A program made the translations under genes and the position numbers. From assembly GCA_963786395.1 (NCBI GenBank), contig CAWAZD010000010.1:62001-126000 (forward strand): a DNA stretch of 64,000 nt, given 5' to 3'. The notes under the pieces were generated by a model that was not told where the DNA came from, made no database searches, and saw only the letters and a list, made by a program, of their open reading frames with translations. Origin of the DNA: Fen-1301 sp963786395. Its GTDB lineage: Bacteria; Bacteroidota; Ignavibacteria; Ignavibacteriales; Ignavibacteriaceae. Of the stretch, positions 1 to 9,351 are shown piece by piece. Positions within the stretch are counted from its first letter, which is position 1. Each line of letters begins with the position of its first letter.

Positions 1-300
1 CCATGGCGTCTTTTAATTGACGGAAAAGAAACCATAACGGGTGATATCTCAAATCCTGTAACTGTTCCAGGGACGGGGCAGGAGACGGTTATTCCAATCC
101 GGATATCTATTGATCTTTATAAGTTTTTTAACAGCAAAGATTATGAGGGGCTTGTTAACCTGGCTATGAATCTTAGCGGTAATTCGACCGGGAGCGCATC
201 AAATATAGTAATATATGCAAGACCAACAGTTGCAACGCAGTTAGGAAATATTAGTTACCCGCAGGAGGTAAAGATTGTGAATCTGGAGTATTCGAAATAA
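1..300 (+). CDS. C-terminal end of an LEA14-like (type 2 LEA/WHy) protein, 5'-truncated
   Basis: Frame 1 is open from the window edge to a TAA and gives 99 residues with no start, so the gene begins outside the window. The fragment alternates polar and hydrophobic residues in beta-strand fashion, contains IPIRISIDLYKFF and ends PQEVKIVNLEYSK. This resembles the C-terminal half of LEA type 2 (LEA14/WHy) proteins, which are usually secreted or lipid-anchored. The family assignment rests on general pattern only; that a coding region ends here is much firmer. Confidence 0.55.
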   Translation, partial: PWRLLIDGKETITGDISNPVTVPGTGQETVIPIRISIDLYKFFNSKDYEGLVNLAMNLSGNSTGSASNIVIYARPTVATQLGNISYPQEVKIVNLEYSK

Positions 301-374
301 AGGCAATGGAATAATGGAGTGATGGAGGAATGGAGTGATGGAGGAATGGATTGTTGGAGGAATGGATTGATGGA

Positions 375-429
375 AACAACCCACCGCCTTCGGCGACCCC
401 CTTTGATAAGGGGGAATAGGAAAGGAAGG
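375..429. repeat. 55-bp intergenic repeat, copy 1
   Basis: Begins AACAACCCACCGCC and ends GGAAAGGAAGG. It contains the small palindrome CCGCCTTCGGCG and the hairpin CCCCCTTTGATAAGGGGG. A second copy at 467-521 has the same length and differs at a few positions. Confidence 0.85.
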
Positions 430-466
430 TTGGAGTAATGGATTGATGGAATGTTGTATTGATGGG

Positions 467-521
467 AACAACCCCCCGCCTTCGGCGACCCCCTTTGGTA
501 AGGGGGAGAAGGACAGGAAGG
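467..521. repeat. 55-bp intergenic repeat, copy 2
   Basis: Second copy of the block at 375-429, with the same order of palindromes (CCGCCTTCGGCG, then CCCCCTTTGGTAAGGGGG) and the same GGAAGG end. The two copies are separated by the short GGATTGATGGA-type units. Confidence 0.85.
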
Positions 522-566
522 AATGGATTGTTGGAGTAATGGAGTAATGGAAAAAATTAGCTGCAT

Positions 567-594
567 GGATTCCCGCCTCCGCGGGAATGACAAT
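567..594. repeat. Palindromic repeat, CGCGGGAATGACA family
   Basis: An inverted repeat of ATTCCCGC and GCGGGAAT followed by GACAAT. Close relatives lie at 6503-6530 and 15511-15538, and a slightly degraded inverted copy lies inside the GH20 gene at 60836-60865. The conserved 3' extension GATGACA/AATGACA marks these as one dispersed family rather than chance hairpins. Confidence 0.8.
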
Positions 595-626
595 ATAGAG
601 TTTGTATAAGGTGTTATTCATTTTAA

Positions 627-687
627 TGCCATAAATGGCAAAAGTATTTTTTACTTGATACCATTTACCCAGTCCTGAAGGACTGGG
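627..687. repeat. Two adjacent small hairpins (TGCCATAAATGGCA and CCCAGTCC/GGACTGGG)
   Basis: TGCCAT-AA-ATGGCA (627-640) and CCCAGTCC-TGAA-GGACTGGG (668-687) lie between the repeat tract and the ROK kinase gene. A similar pair occurs at about 6697-6733, and a CCAGGCAT...ATGCCTGG hairpin at 59210-59240, each followed by GGGCTAT or GGGCTAA. They look like a second dispersed hairpin family. Confidence 0.65.
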
Positions 688-741
688 CTAATTTGAGGAT
701 TTAAATAAGAATGATATTGTTTAATTTATTATTATAAAAAA

Positions 742-1704
742 ATGACAAAGAAAGAAAAATATGCTATTGGTGTTGATCTTGGCGGGACCAATATTAAACT
801 TGGTATTGTTTCGGAGAAGGGAAAGATAGTTAAAAAAACTACTGTTGAAACAAAGGCTGATGAAGGTCCTGACAGTGTGATAGCGCAGATTAAATACGGT
901 ATTAATGTACTACTTCATGAAAATGGACATAAAATACATGGAATCGGCATAGGATCTCCGGGAATAGTAGCGTTGAAAAAAGGAACCGTAGAGAATCCCC
1001 CAAATTTCCCAGGTTGGATAAAAGTAAATCTTGGCAAGATTCTTCAAAAGGAATTCAAAACAAATGTGCATGTTGAAAATGATGCGAATGCTGCAGGGAT
1101 TGGCGAACTGATTTTCGGAGCAGGGAAATCAATTGAATCATTCATCATGATAACGCTAGGTACGGGAGTAGGTGGGGGGATTGTATTTAATAAAAAGATA
1201 TTCCGGGGTGAACGCGGAGGAGCAGGTGAAGCAGGGCATATAACAATAGACTATAGAGGAGAAAAATGTAAATGCGGTTCTTACGGATGCATTGAAACCT
1301 ATGCTGGAAACGGATATCTTGTAAGGAGAGTTCAGAAAGAACTTAACAAACATAAGGATTCAAAAATCTGGGAACTTATAAGCAAAAATCCGGATAATCT
1401 TTCGCCCAAAATAATTGATGAAGCAGCAGTTAAAGGTGATATATATGCTCAATCTATCATACATGATCTTGGAATTCGTCTTGGGGCTGCTTTTAGTTCA
1501 ATGAGCAATCTTCTTGATATCACCACCTTTATAATCGGCGGCGGAGTTGCAGGATTCGGAGAACCCTTGTTCAAGACTATAAAAGAAACGATGGCTCAAA
1601 GAGTTATAACTCCTTTGCGTCCCAGAATAAAAGTCATTCCGGCAAAGCTTAAGAACGATGCAGGAATAAAAGGAGCCTCTTCACTTGTCTTTTATAATCA
1701 ATAA
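742..1704 (+). CDS. ROK-family sugar kinase (glucokinase-like)
   Basis: A 320-residue cytoplasmic protein that probably phosphorylates glucose or a related sugar with ATP. The phosphate-binding DLGGTN motif lies at about residues 12-17, the catalytic Asp is in ENDANAAG (about residue 114), and a second glycine motif LGTGVGGG is near 140. The ROK zinc site CKCGSYGC has Cys at 176, 178 and 183 after GEAGH. Length is normal for the family. It is followed 21 bp later by the LptD-like gene on the same strand. The substrate cannot be fixed from sequence: glucokinase is most likely, and N-acetylhexosamine or a ROK regulator is less likely because there is no N-terminal helix-turn-helix. Confidence 0.88.
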   Translation: MTKKEKYAIGVDLGGTNIKLGIVSEKGKIVKKTTVETKADEGPDSVIAQIKYGINVLLHENGHKIHGIGIGSPGIVALKKGTVENPPNFPGWIKVNLGKILQKEFKTNVHVENDANAAGIGELIFGAGKSIESFIMITLGTGVGGGIVFNKKIFRGERGGAGEAGHITIDYRGEKCKCGSYGCIETYAGNGYLVRRVQKELNKHKDSKIWELISKNPDNLSPKIIDEAAVKGDIYAQSIIHDLGIRLGAAFSSMSNLLDITTFIIGGGVAGFGEPLFKTIKETMAQRVITPLRPRIKVIPAKLKNDAGIKGASSLVFYNQ

Positions 1705-1725
1705 AATAATTAAAACTATCATTAA

Positions 1726-4260
1726 ATGAAGTTTATATTTCTTGTTATTCTTTTCAGTGCTTTACTCCCTGCACAGGGGCGGGAAACTACTTTGCTGAAA
1801 ACCGTGGATGATACATTAGCTGTAAGAGATACGCTAATTAAAAAGAAATATGATGTGGACACAGTTATTTATTCCAGCGCCAGCGATTCTCTTATTTTTT
1901 ACGTTAGTAAGAAAAAAATGAACCTATACGGGGACAGTCAGCTACTATACAGAGATACCGACCTCAAAAGCGCAACCATTAAGATAGATTTTTCTACAAA
2001 TAATATTGATGCAGAGGGGGTACCTTCAGATTCGGGTGCGGGGAAACTAAAAGGTACACCTATACTTGTTGACAAAGGAGAGACTTATAATGGTGTGAAG
2101 ATGAAGTTTAACTTTAAGACTTCAAGAGGATTTATAACGAGTGCCGGTTCCAAACTTGAAGGGGCAATATATAATGGCGATAAAATAAAGAGGATGGACA
2201 AGGATACTTATTTTATTGAAGACGGAATTTACACTACCTGCGACGAAACTCCACCGCATTTCTATTTTTATGCGCATGAAATGAAGGTGATCCAAAAAGA
2301 TCAGATTGATGCCCGCTGGATATGGCTTTATTTCGGGGGGGTGCCTTTACCGATTCCAATACCGTTTGCTGTATTTCCAATTCAGTCAGGCAGGCGCTCC
2401 GGAATAATTGTTCCTACTTTCGGAGATGACGCCACTTACGGTTATTATTTTTCGAGGTTCGGATATTTCTGGGCTATAAATGATTACATGGATATTAACT
2501 TAAATGGTACCTACTTTACGCGCGGAAGTTATGACTTAAATTCCAGGTACCGTTATGCCAAAAGGTATAATTATTCGGGGCAGTTTGAGGCAGATTACAG
2601 CTACAGGAAAATTGGTAAGGTAACTGATCCGAATTATTCCAATTCTACAAATTGGAATTTGAAAATAAATCACAACCAGACAATTGATCCAACAACGAGA
2701 CTTGATGCTAATCTTCAATTCTCATCACAAAATTATAATACGCAAAATGTTACAAATCTAAACCAGGTTCTTAACTTATCTTCACAGATTCTCTCATCGG
2801 CTACACTATTCAAATCGTGGGAAGAAGCGGGGAACAGTTTATCATTAAGCTATTCCAGAATACAGGATATTCAGTCAGGTAATACAAATGAAATTCTTCC
2901 AAACCTTACATTCCAGATGTCCCAGAAATATCCTTTCCGCAGCAAGGGAGTCTCTTCAGACCAGAAATGGTATGAATTATTAGGAATTAGTTATTACGGA
3001 CAGTTTGAGAATTTAAGAGATAAAATCAATGGGGATTTGAATATCAGAGGAGGATTTAACCATTCTATTTCAACAACCTTTTCACCAAAGATCGGGTACT
3101 TCAATTTTACACCTAATTTCAGTTATAATGAAAAGTGGTATAATAAATACGTAATAGAAGAAATTGGTAAGTCACCTGTTACCGGGAATGATACGCTAAT
3201 TGTCAAGGACGGATATAAATTAAATGCAGTCAGAACATTCAACACCGGAGTTTCTGTACAAACGAGATTTTATGGAATATTCAATCCAGATGTGCTGGGA
3301 ATTGCGAGTGTAAGGCATTCAGTAACACCATCATTATCATATAATTATACACCTGATTTTGGCAAACCCGGGTGGGGATATTATTCAACATATACCGATA
3401 CAAATGGTAATAAAATAAAATATGACAAATTTCAGAACTCAGCATTTGGAGGCGCATCTCAGGGTGAGCAGCAGAGCGTATCATTTTCTTTAGACAATTT
3501 ATTTGAGATGAAAACAAAAGTTGATCCTACAGATACAACATCAAAAGAAAAGAAAATAAGGTTAATTGACGTAAGTGCTAATATGAGTTATAATTTTGCT
3601 GCCGATTCGTTAAAACTGTCAGATCTTAATATAGACTATACAACTCAGATAGGGGATATATTGAATCTGCACAGTCATACTACATTTACTCCCTACGATT
3701 ACTCACCAGTTACGCAACAGAATGTAAATAAATTCTTAATAAATGAGGGTAAGGGTTTTTTCCGATTGACGAATTTTACTTTTAACCTTTCTACTAGTAT
3801 TTCGGGTGAAAAGTTAAAATCAAAAGAGTCTGAAGTCCCCAAACCGGAGGACAGACCAGCCAGTGAGCTTGATAATCTGAATCGTCAGAATTACCAGGGT
3901 GTATATAATCAAAAGGAACCTGACTTTTCTATTCCCTGGTCTTTATCATTGAGTTATAATTATTCACTAAATAAGCCCACACCTTTATTTGTATCTTCTT
4001 ATTCAAATATGAGCGGATCGCTTGATTTTAATTTGACACCGGCCTGGAAATTTTCAGTAAGCGGCAGTTATGATTTTAAAGAGAAGCAATTTGCCGCACC
4101 GCAGATAAGAATATCGCGTGATCTTCATTGTTGGTTGATGAACTTTACATGGAATCCTATCGGGTTATACAGGGGTTACAATCTTGAGATCAGAGTAAAA
4201 GCTCCGCAGCTTCAGGATCTTAAGATTACCAAACGTTCAGATTTCTACAGCGGGAAATAA
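1726..4260 (+). CDS. LptD-like LPS-assembly outer-membrane protein
   Basis: An 844-residue protein with a signal peptide (MKFIFLVILFSALLPAQG). An N-terminal OstA-like region follows, in which stretches such as MNLYGDSQLLYRD and ATIKIDF repeat the beta-jellyroll pattern seen in LptA/LptD. The remaining roughly 600 residues are rich in alternating aromatic strands typical of a large barrel. LptD inserts lipopolysaccharide into the outer leaflet. The form here matches the divergent Bacteroidota 'putative LPS assembly protein LptD' type rather than the enterobacterial one. It sits between the ROK kinase and a NYN-domain gene that starts 2 bp after its stop. Confidence 0.8.
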   Translation: MKFIFLVILFSALLPAQGRETTLLKTVDDTLAVRDTLIKKKYDVDTVIYSSASDSLIFYVSKKKMNLYGDSQLLYRDTDLKSATIKIDFSTNNIDAEGVPSDSGAGKLKGTPILVDKGETYNGVKMKFNFKTSRGFITSAGSKLEGAIYNGDKIKRMDKDTYFIEDGIYTTCDETPPHFYFYAHEMKVIQKDQIDARWIWLYFGGVPLPIPIPFAVFPIQSGRRSGIIVPTFGDDATYGYYFSRFGYFWAINDYMDINLNGTYFTRGSYDLNSRYRYAKRYNYSGQFEADYSYRKIGKVTDPNYSNSTNWNLKINHNQTIDPTTRLDANLQFSSQNYNTQNVTNLNQVLNLSSQILSSATLFKSWEEAGNSLSLSYSRIQDIQSGNTNEILPNLTFQMSQKYPFRSKGVSSDQKWYELLGISYYGQFENLRDKINGDLNIRGGFNHSISTTFSPKIGYFNFTPNFSYNEKWYNKYVIEEIGKSPVTGNDTLIVKDGYKLNAVRTFNTGVSVQTRFYGIFNPDVLGIASVRHSVTPSLSYNYTPDFGKPGWGYYSTYTDTNGNKIKYDKFQNSAFGGASQGEQQSVSFSLDNLFEMKTKVDPTDTTSKEKKIRLIDVSANMSYNFAADSLKLSDLNIDYTTQIGDILNLHSHTTFTPYDYSPVTQQNVNKFLINEGKGFFRLTNFTFNLSTSISGEKLKSKESEVPKPEDRPASELDNLNRQNYQGVYNQKEPDFSIPWSLSLSYNYSLNKPTPLFVSSYSNMSGSLDFNLTPAWKFSVSGSYDFKEKQFAAPQIRISRDLHCWLMNFTWNPIGLYRGYNLEIRVKAPQLQDLKITKRSDFYSGK

Positions 4261-4262
4261 GT

Positions 4263-4715
4263 ATGAGGCATTTTATAATTGATGGAAATAACTTAATAGG
4301 GAAAATACCTTCTTTATTTAAGTTGCAGAAAAAAGACGGTCAATCTTCCCGTGAAAAACTTGCTTTCATTTTAGAGAGCTATTTTGCCACCAGGAGAAAC
4401 AATAGAGTATCTTTGCATTTTGACGGATTTATAAATCAGGTAATCAGGGTCAGTTCAATTAATATTATTTACTCTGGTAAAAAGAGTGCTGATGATGAAA
4501 TAAAGCATGAAATAGAAACTGAGAGAAACAGAAGGAACCTTATTGTCATTTCCTCAGATAATAACATTTTGCAATTCGCGAGAGTCTGCGGATGTGAAGT
4601 AAGGACCTCTGAAGTTTTTTCGAGGGAAATTATGGATAGATCGACTGAAGATGAAGAGAAGAAAAGAGAAGACGGGATAGATAATGATGAGATGAAAAGA
4701 TTATTTGATGTATGA
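4263..4715 (+). CDS. YacP-like NYN-domain protein (putative RNA-binding nuclease)
   Basis: A 150-residue protein opening with FIIDGNNLIGK, the beta1-loop DGNN motif of the NYN/PIN-like fold. Conserved acidic positions follow, including SADDEIKHEIE and VISSDNNI. YacP-like proteins are thought to act on RNA. The C-terminal 30 residues are highly charged and probably unstructured. It begins 2 bp after the LptD-like stop, so it is likely co-transcribed and translationally coupled. Confidence 0.75.
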   Translation: MRHFIIDGNNLIGKIPSLFKLQKKDGQSSREKLAFILESYFATRRNNRVSLHFDGFINQVIRVSSINIIYSGKKSADDEIKHEIETERNRRNLIVISSDNNILQFARVCGCEVRTSEVFSREIMDRSTEDEEKKREDGIDNDEMKRLFDV

Positions 4716-4735
4716 TTGATTAATTAGAGGTTCAT

Positions 4736-6451
4736 TTGAAAGTATTAGCTACAATATTATTATTTCTTCTTGTCACATTCGATTCGAATACTCAGACAGT
4801 AGATCATAGTTATTTCGTTGAGAATGGGGAAGTCTATTTCCAATTCCAATTATCGACACAAACGGATTTGAATTTACTTACTAAAATTATTTCTATTGCT
4901 AATGTAAAAGATAAAGTTGTATATGCTTTTGCGAATGAGAAGGAGTACAATAAATTCTTAGAATATGGTATAGCTCATACTGTATTATCGAATCCGGGCG
5001 TTGTCAAAGATGTAAAGATGCTTGAGAAGTCAGAAGATATTAGTGCCTGGAATACTTATCCAACTTACAATGCTTATGTTGCAATGATGACTGCGTTCCA
5101 GGCGGCACATCCGGATATTTGCAAAATTATTGATGCAGGAATAACAGTAAAAGGTCACCATATATTATTTGCCAAAATAACACAGAATAGTGATGTAAGG
5201 GGGGCAAAACCTCAGTTCATGTATACATCATCGATGCATGGAAACGAAACCACAGGTTATGTTTTAATGCTTCGATTAATTGATACTTTACTTAACAGTT
5301 ATGGTAAAGATATTCGATTAACAAATCTTGTTAATAATGTGGAGATCTGGATTAATCCACTTGCAAATCCTGACGGCACATATAAAAGGAGCGACACAAC
5401 AGTTGCAGGTGCTACAAGATATAATGCTAATGGTATTGATTTGAATAGAAATTTTCCCGATCCGCACCAGGGACAGCATCCTGATGGCAATGACTGGCAG
5501 CCGGAAACATTAATAATGATGAACCTTATCAAATCAAATAATTTCACTCTTTCAGCTAATTTCCATTGCGGTGCACAAGTATTTAACTATCCCTGGGATA
5601 CATGGGGGAAACTTCATCCTGATGATACCTGGTATAATTTTATAGGGAGGAATTTTGCTGATACGGTGCATGTTTATTCATATCCAGACACAACCTACTT
5701 TACGGATCTGAATAATGGGATTACAAATGGTTATGCCTGGTATCAGGTTTTTGGCGGCAGGCAGGATTATATGAATTATTTTGGTCATGGAAGAGAAGTT
5801 ACTATAGAACTGAGCGATGCTTATATACTTTCTGCTTCTCTTCTTCCGACGTATTGGAATTACCTATACCGTTCATTCCTAAATTATATTGAAAACACAT
5901 ATAATGGAATACGTGGAACCGTAAAAGATACAATTGGGAATCCCATTAAGGCTTTAATAACAGTAACAAATCATGATGCGGATCAATCACAAATCTACTC
6001 TGACTCAGTGACAGGATCCTTTTACCGAATGATTGCTCCCGGGAGCTATAATATTACTATTTCAGCAGACAGTTTTGTTACCAAGACAATCAGCAATATA
6101 AACGCAGCAAATTATACTGCATCTACATATAGCATTATGATGGACCGGATTCCAGCAACAAATGTTGAACAAATAAGATTAAACTCGTTTAATTATCAGC
6201 TTTACCAGAACTATCCGAATCCCTTTAATCCATCTACATCAATTGAATTTGAGATTCCGAAAGAAGGTAATGTATCAATCAAATTATATGATATAATTGG
6301 AAATGAAGTACGTACACTTATTAATGAATTTAAGAAACCGGGTCATTTTAATTTATTGGTAAATGGAACTAACCTTGCGAGCGGAATGTACATTTACAAA
6401 ATGCAATCGGGGAATTATACTTCAACGAAAAAGCTGATACTGGAAAAGTAA
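4736..6451 (+). CDS. T9SS-exported M14 zinc carboxypeptidase
   Basis: A 571-residue protein starting at TTG after an AGAGG box, with a signal peptide (MKVLATILLFLLVTFDS). The M14 domain has the zinc ligands His168 and Glu171 in SMHGNETTG, the arginine motif GIDLNRNFPDP, the third ligand near His277 in NFHCGAQ and the catalytic Glu near 358 in TIELSDAY. A carboxypeptidase regulatory-like beta-sandwich follows (about 393-465). The last 80 residues are a T9SS sorting domain with NYPNPFNPST. It probably trims peptides outside the cell. It is the last gene of the unit beginning at 742. Confidence 0.9.
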   Translation: MKVLATILLFLLVTFDSNTQTVDHSYFVENGEVYFQFQLSTQTDLNLLTKIISIANVKDKVVYAFANEKEYNKFLEYGIAHTVLSNPGVVKDVKMLEKSEDISAWNTYPTYNAYVAMMTAFQAAHPDICKIIDAGITVKGHHILFAKITQNSDVRGAKPQFMYTSSMHGNETTGYVLMLRLIDTLLNSYGKDIRLTNLVNNVEIWINPLANPDGTYKRSDTTVAGATRYNANGIDLNRNFPDPHQGQHPDGNDWQPETLIMMNLIKSNNFTLSANFHCGAQVFNYPWDTWGKLHPDDTWYNFIGRNFADTVHVYSYPDTTYFTDLNNGITNGYAWYQVFGGRQDYMNYFGHGREVTIELSDAYILSASLLPTYWNYLYRSFLNYIENTYNGIRGTVKDTIGNPIKALITVTNHDADQSQIYSDSVTGSFYRMIAPGSYNITISADSFVTKTISNINAANYTASTYSIMMDRIPATNVEQIRLNSFNYQLYQNYPNPFNPSTSIEFEIPKEGNVSIKLYDIIGNEVRTLINEFKKPGHFNLLVNGTNLASGMYIYKMQSGNYTSTKKLILEK

Positions 6452-6922
6452 TATAAACCATAAAGGATCTTTGCTTTCGAAAGTCGGTTAGACATGGATT
6501 AAGGGGATCCCCGCTTTCGCGGGGATGACAAAATATTTAGGGGATTACTACTTAAGAAATGGATTTCCGCCCCGACATTCGAGCACAGATTCTTTGATGC
6601 ACTCCTAATGACACAAATGAATAATTGTGCCGGGGAATGGTCCCCGACACCCCAGAAAAAACAGAGATTCTTCGGGAAGAGGATGAATCCACTTACCATT
6701 TAATGCCATGAATGGCATAAATGCCCGGGCTATAGGAAAGGATAAATGACAAAGCTAATATTTTTATAGTAATTCAATAATTGGAATAGGATTTCAAAAA
6801 TTACATTCAAATCATAAAGTAGACAGTTATATACCTTTTTTTTGTACTTATTTCCGTTGGCATATTTATTGAAATTCCTATACGCAGGAAATACATTTTT
6901 TATACAAAAAAACAAATAATTT
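6452..6922. other. Intergenic region with dispersed palindromic repeats
   Basis: A 471-bp gap with no convincing gene. It holds a CGCGGGGATGACA-family palindrome at 6503-6530, a GAGATTCTTC motif near 6663 that recurs at 59097 and 61733, and a TGCCAT/ATGGCA plus GCCCGGGC hairpin pair at about 6702-6730. The last 150 bp are AT-rich and probably carry the promoter of the FemAB-like gene, but no promoter element could be assigned with confidence. Confidence 0.6.
6503..6530. repeat. Palindromic repeat, CGCGGGGATGACA family
   Basis: GGGGATCCCCGC-TTTC-GCGGGGATGACA: same architecture as the copies at 567-594 and 15511-15538. It is nearly identical, in reverse complement, to the insert at 60836-60865. 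Confidence 0.85.
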
Positions 6923-8056
6923 ATGTTTATTGAAGAAAAAGATACTATATCAGAAAACACGATCACACTTATTAATGAACTAAATCAGGGAATAATTCGT
7001 GATTGTAATGAATATCTCCTTTCAAATCCGGACGCAAGAATATATCATCATCCCCTTTACCTTAGAGTTTTATCAATCGAATCAAAGCAAACCTGTCAAT
7101 TAATAATTTCGCGAAATACGGAAGGCAAAATTAACGGTCTGATGCCCTTGCTTAGAACGAAGGGTATACCATTTGGTCCAAATCCTATTGTTTGTGCTAA
7201 GAGGTTATCATCACTTCCAAGAACCCCATACGCAGGTGCACTGGCTGATGACAGTAAAGTTTTTTCTCAAATACTTGAAACTCTAAAAGAAATGTCAGAA
7301 GAATACAGTGGATCACTTATCCAGGTTAAAACCGACAACCCATCAAAGTATTCAGAAAAAGGGTTTAAATCAATTGAATGGAGGAAGACTTTTATAAAAG
7401 ACATTCCTCCACCGGGAGAGCCAGTTAAATTCGAAAGCCGGAAAGATGAGCGGGATATTTTGAGAGATATCAGGAGAGCTGACGAGCACAATGTTAAATT
7501 CAGAAATGCAGAATCACTGGATGATGTTAAAAAATGGTATTGGCTGTATTTAGAAAGAATGCGATTCCACAGAGTACCTGCGAGATCTTTCTTGTTTTTT
7601 AAATCCTGCTGGGAGATTTTGAAGCCAGCGGGTTTGATGGATCTTCACCTTACTGTACTTGAAACAGGGAAATCATATGAAATCCTTTCCGGTAATTTAA
7701 ATTATAAATTTGGAGATCACTACTTTGGCGGATTTAAAGCGGGTAATATGTCAAAGTCCTACTTAATGTTTGGCGATTTTCTATTGTTCAATGAAATCCA
7801 AATGATTCAGGAACAGGGATTTAGATCTTATGACCTTGGAGAAGTGCCTGGAGGAAGTCATAATCTGGAGAGATATAAAAGGAGATGGGGAGCCAGAATG
7901 GTACAGATCTATCATCATTATTGTGGTTCTAATTGTAGTAATATATCTGATAATCTTGAAATTCCGGGCGAAGATAACCTATCAACTAAAATATGGAGAA
8001 AAGTACCACTTCCGATGACTGCGGCAATAGGAAATATAATTAATGCGAGATTATAA
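6923..8056 (+). CDS. FemAB-like GNAT acyltransferase, copy A
   Basis: A 377-residue protein without a signal peptide or membrane span. It has the double-GNAT layout of FemAB/CelD-like proteins: an N-terminal half with ARIYHHPLYLRVL, and a C-terminal half with the acceptor-side pattern SGNLNYKFGDHYFGGFKAG, then YDLGEVPGG and YKRRWGAR. These families transfer aminoacyl or acyl groups to cell-wall peptides or polysaccharide sugars. A clear paralog lies at 9352-10476 and a more distant one at 10719-11756 on the other strand; a glycosyltransferase lies between. A role in decorating a surface polymer is inferred from this context; the substrate is unknown. Confidence 0.75.
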   Translation: MFIEEKDTISENTITLINELNQGIIRDCNEYLLSNPDARIYHHPLYLRVLSIESKQTCQLIISRNTEGKINGLMPLLRTKGIPFGPNPIVCAKRLSSLPRTPYAGALADDSKVFSQILETLKEMSEEYSGSLIQVKTDNPSKYSEKGFKSIEWRKTFIKDIPPPGEPVKFESRKDERDILRDIRRADEHNVKFRNAESLDDVKKWYWLYLERMRFHRVPARSFLFFKSCWEILKPAGLMDLHLTVLETGKSYEILSGNLNYKFGDHYFGGFKAGNMSKSYLMFGDFLLFNEIQMIQEQGFRSYDLGEVPGGSHNLERYKRRWGARMVQIYHHYCGSNCSNISDNLEIPGEDNLSTKIWRKVPLPMTAAIGNIINARL

Positions 8057-8098
8057 ATGTATCTGCATATTAATATTTCCTGATTATTTAATAAGGTT

Positions 8099-9346
8099 AT
8101 GATTATGTATCGTGTTTGTATGATTTCACAGTCTTCGCACCCGGATCCAAGGGTTAGAAGGGAAGCTGAAGCCCTTTCAATGAAAGGATATGACGTTGAT
8201 ATTATTTGTTATGGTGATAGAAAATCCGAACCTGCAATTGAAAAGTATGGTTCTATTACTGTATATAGAATATTAGTGAGACATAAAGTAGAATCTGTAA
8301 TAAAGTATTTCATTGAATCGATTCATTTCTTTATCCGGGCATTTTTCAAATTACAATATTTGTCATTAGTAAAAGGATATGATCTGGTACAAGTGCATAA
8401 TATGCCTGATTTTCATGTTTTTACAGCTATATTTCAAAAACTTGCCGGGATACCCGTTGTATTAGATCTACACGATCTTACTCCCGAACTATTTGAGTCC
8501 AAATGGAGTGGGAAAAAACATTCAGCAATCCTGGGTATAGTTAATTTCATAGAAAGAATATCATGCAAGTTTTCAAATCAATTAATTACAGTTACTGATG
8601 CCTGCAAAGAAAATCTCTTAAACCGGAGAATTCCACCCGATAAGATTACTATTGTAATGAATACGCCGGACAACAGAATATTTACGTATGACAATAAAAG
8701 AGAGTATAAAATAATTAAAAAAGGGGCTAAAATAATTTATCATGGTACTGTAGCAGAACGGTTCGGACTTCATGTTGCAATTAAAGCGATGCAATATATT
8801 AACAACAGGATTCCGGGAAGTACACTTACTATTTATGGAGGTTACGATACCTCATATAAAATCTATCTTGAGGAACAGATAAAAGAACTCAACCTGGAGG
8901 ATAATGTTCATCTGATGGGATTTCATACATTAGAAGAAATATATGGATTCATAAAAGAATCGGATTTCGGGGTTGTACCATATCTTAATAATACATATAT
9001 GAACCTCGCATTATCCACTAAAATGTTTGAATACAATGCTTCATTACTTCCGGTTGTTGCCTCAAAACTAAGATCTTTCTCCAAAATATTTAGTTCGGAT
9101 AGTATAGCTTTTACTAATCCTGAGAGTTCTCTTGACTTAGCAGGAAAGGTAATAAAACTTTGTTTTGATCCGGACAAGAGAAGAAACCTTGCAGAGAATG
9201 CCTTTATAACTCTCCAGAGTATTTCCTGGCAAGTAATGTCAGATAGATATGTAGAACTTATTAACTCAACAATTAAATATTCTCCTCATGCACAGAAAAA
9301 AAATCACCATGCACAAAACCAGGCTATAGGAAGAAGGATCTTATAA
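8099..9346 (+). CDS. Glycosyltransferase family 4 (GT-B fold)
   Basis: A 415-residue protein. The N-terminal domain opens RVCMISQSSHPDPRVRREA, a common GT4 start, and includes VQVHNMPDF and LDLHDLTPELF. The C-terminal Rossmann domain has IIYHGTVAERFGLHVAIKA, then VPYLNNTYMNLALSTKMFEYNA where the nucleotide-sugar Glu normally sits. It transfers a sugar from a nucleotide donor to an unknown acceptor, probably a surface glycan. It lies between two paralogous FemAB-like genes, 42 bp after one and 5 bp before the other. The extreme C-terminus is low in complexity (HAQKKNHHAQNQ). Confidence 0.85.
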   Translation: MIMYRVCMISQSSHPDPRVRREAEALSMKGYDVDIICYGDRKSEPAIEKYGSITVYRILVRHKVESVIKYFIESIHFFIRAFFKLQYLSLVKGYDLVQVHNMPDFHVFTAIFQKLAGIPVVLDLHDLTPELFESKWSGKKHSAILGIVNFIERISCKFSNQLITVTDACKENLLNRRIPPDKITIVMNTPDNRIFTYDNKREYKIIKKGAKIIYHGTVAERFGLHVAIKAMQYINNRIPGSTLTIYGGYDTSYKIYLEEQIKELNLEDNVHLMGFHTLEEIYGFIKESDFGVVPYLNNTYMNLALSTKMFEYNASLLPVVASKLRSFSKIFSSDSIAFTNPESSLDLAGKVIKLCFDPDKRRNLAENAFITLQSISWQVMSDRYVELINSTIKYSPHAQKKNHHAQNQAIGRRIL

Positions 9347-9351
9347 TATCT

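Larger units (their letters stand above)
301..560. repeat. Short-unit GGAATGGATTG repeat tract
   Basis: The spacer after the first gene is filled with imperfect copies of a 12-16 bp unit related to GGAATGGATTGATGGA, at about 301-374, 430-466 and 519-550. It is interrupted by two copies of a 55-bp palindrome-bearing block (375-429 and 467-521). No open frame here has protein-like composition. Confidence 0.7.

Noticed and set aside
241..621. Two overlapping minus-strand frames of 112-126 residues
   Set aside because: They translate the repeat tract into low-complexity text (IHSSITP, LPKGVAEGGG) with no domain and no ribosome-binding site; they are shadows of the repeats.
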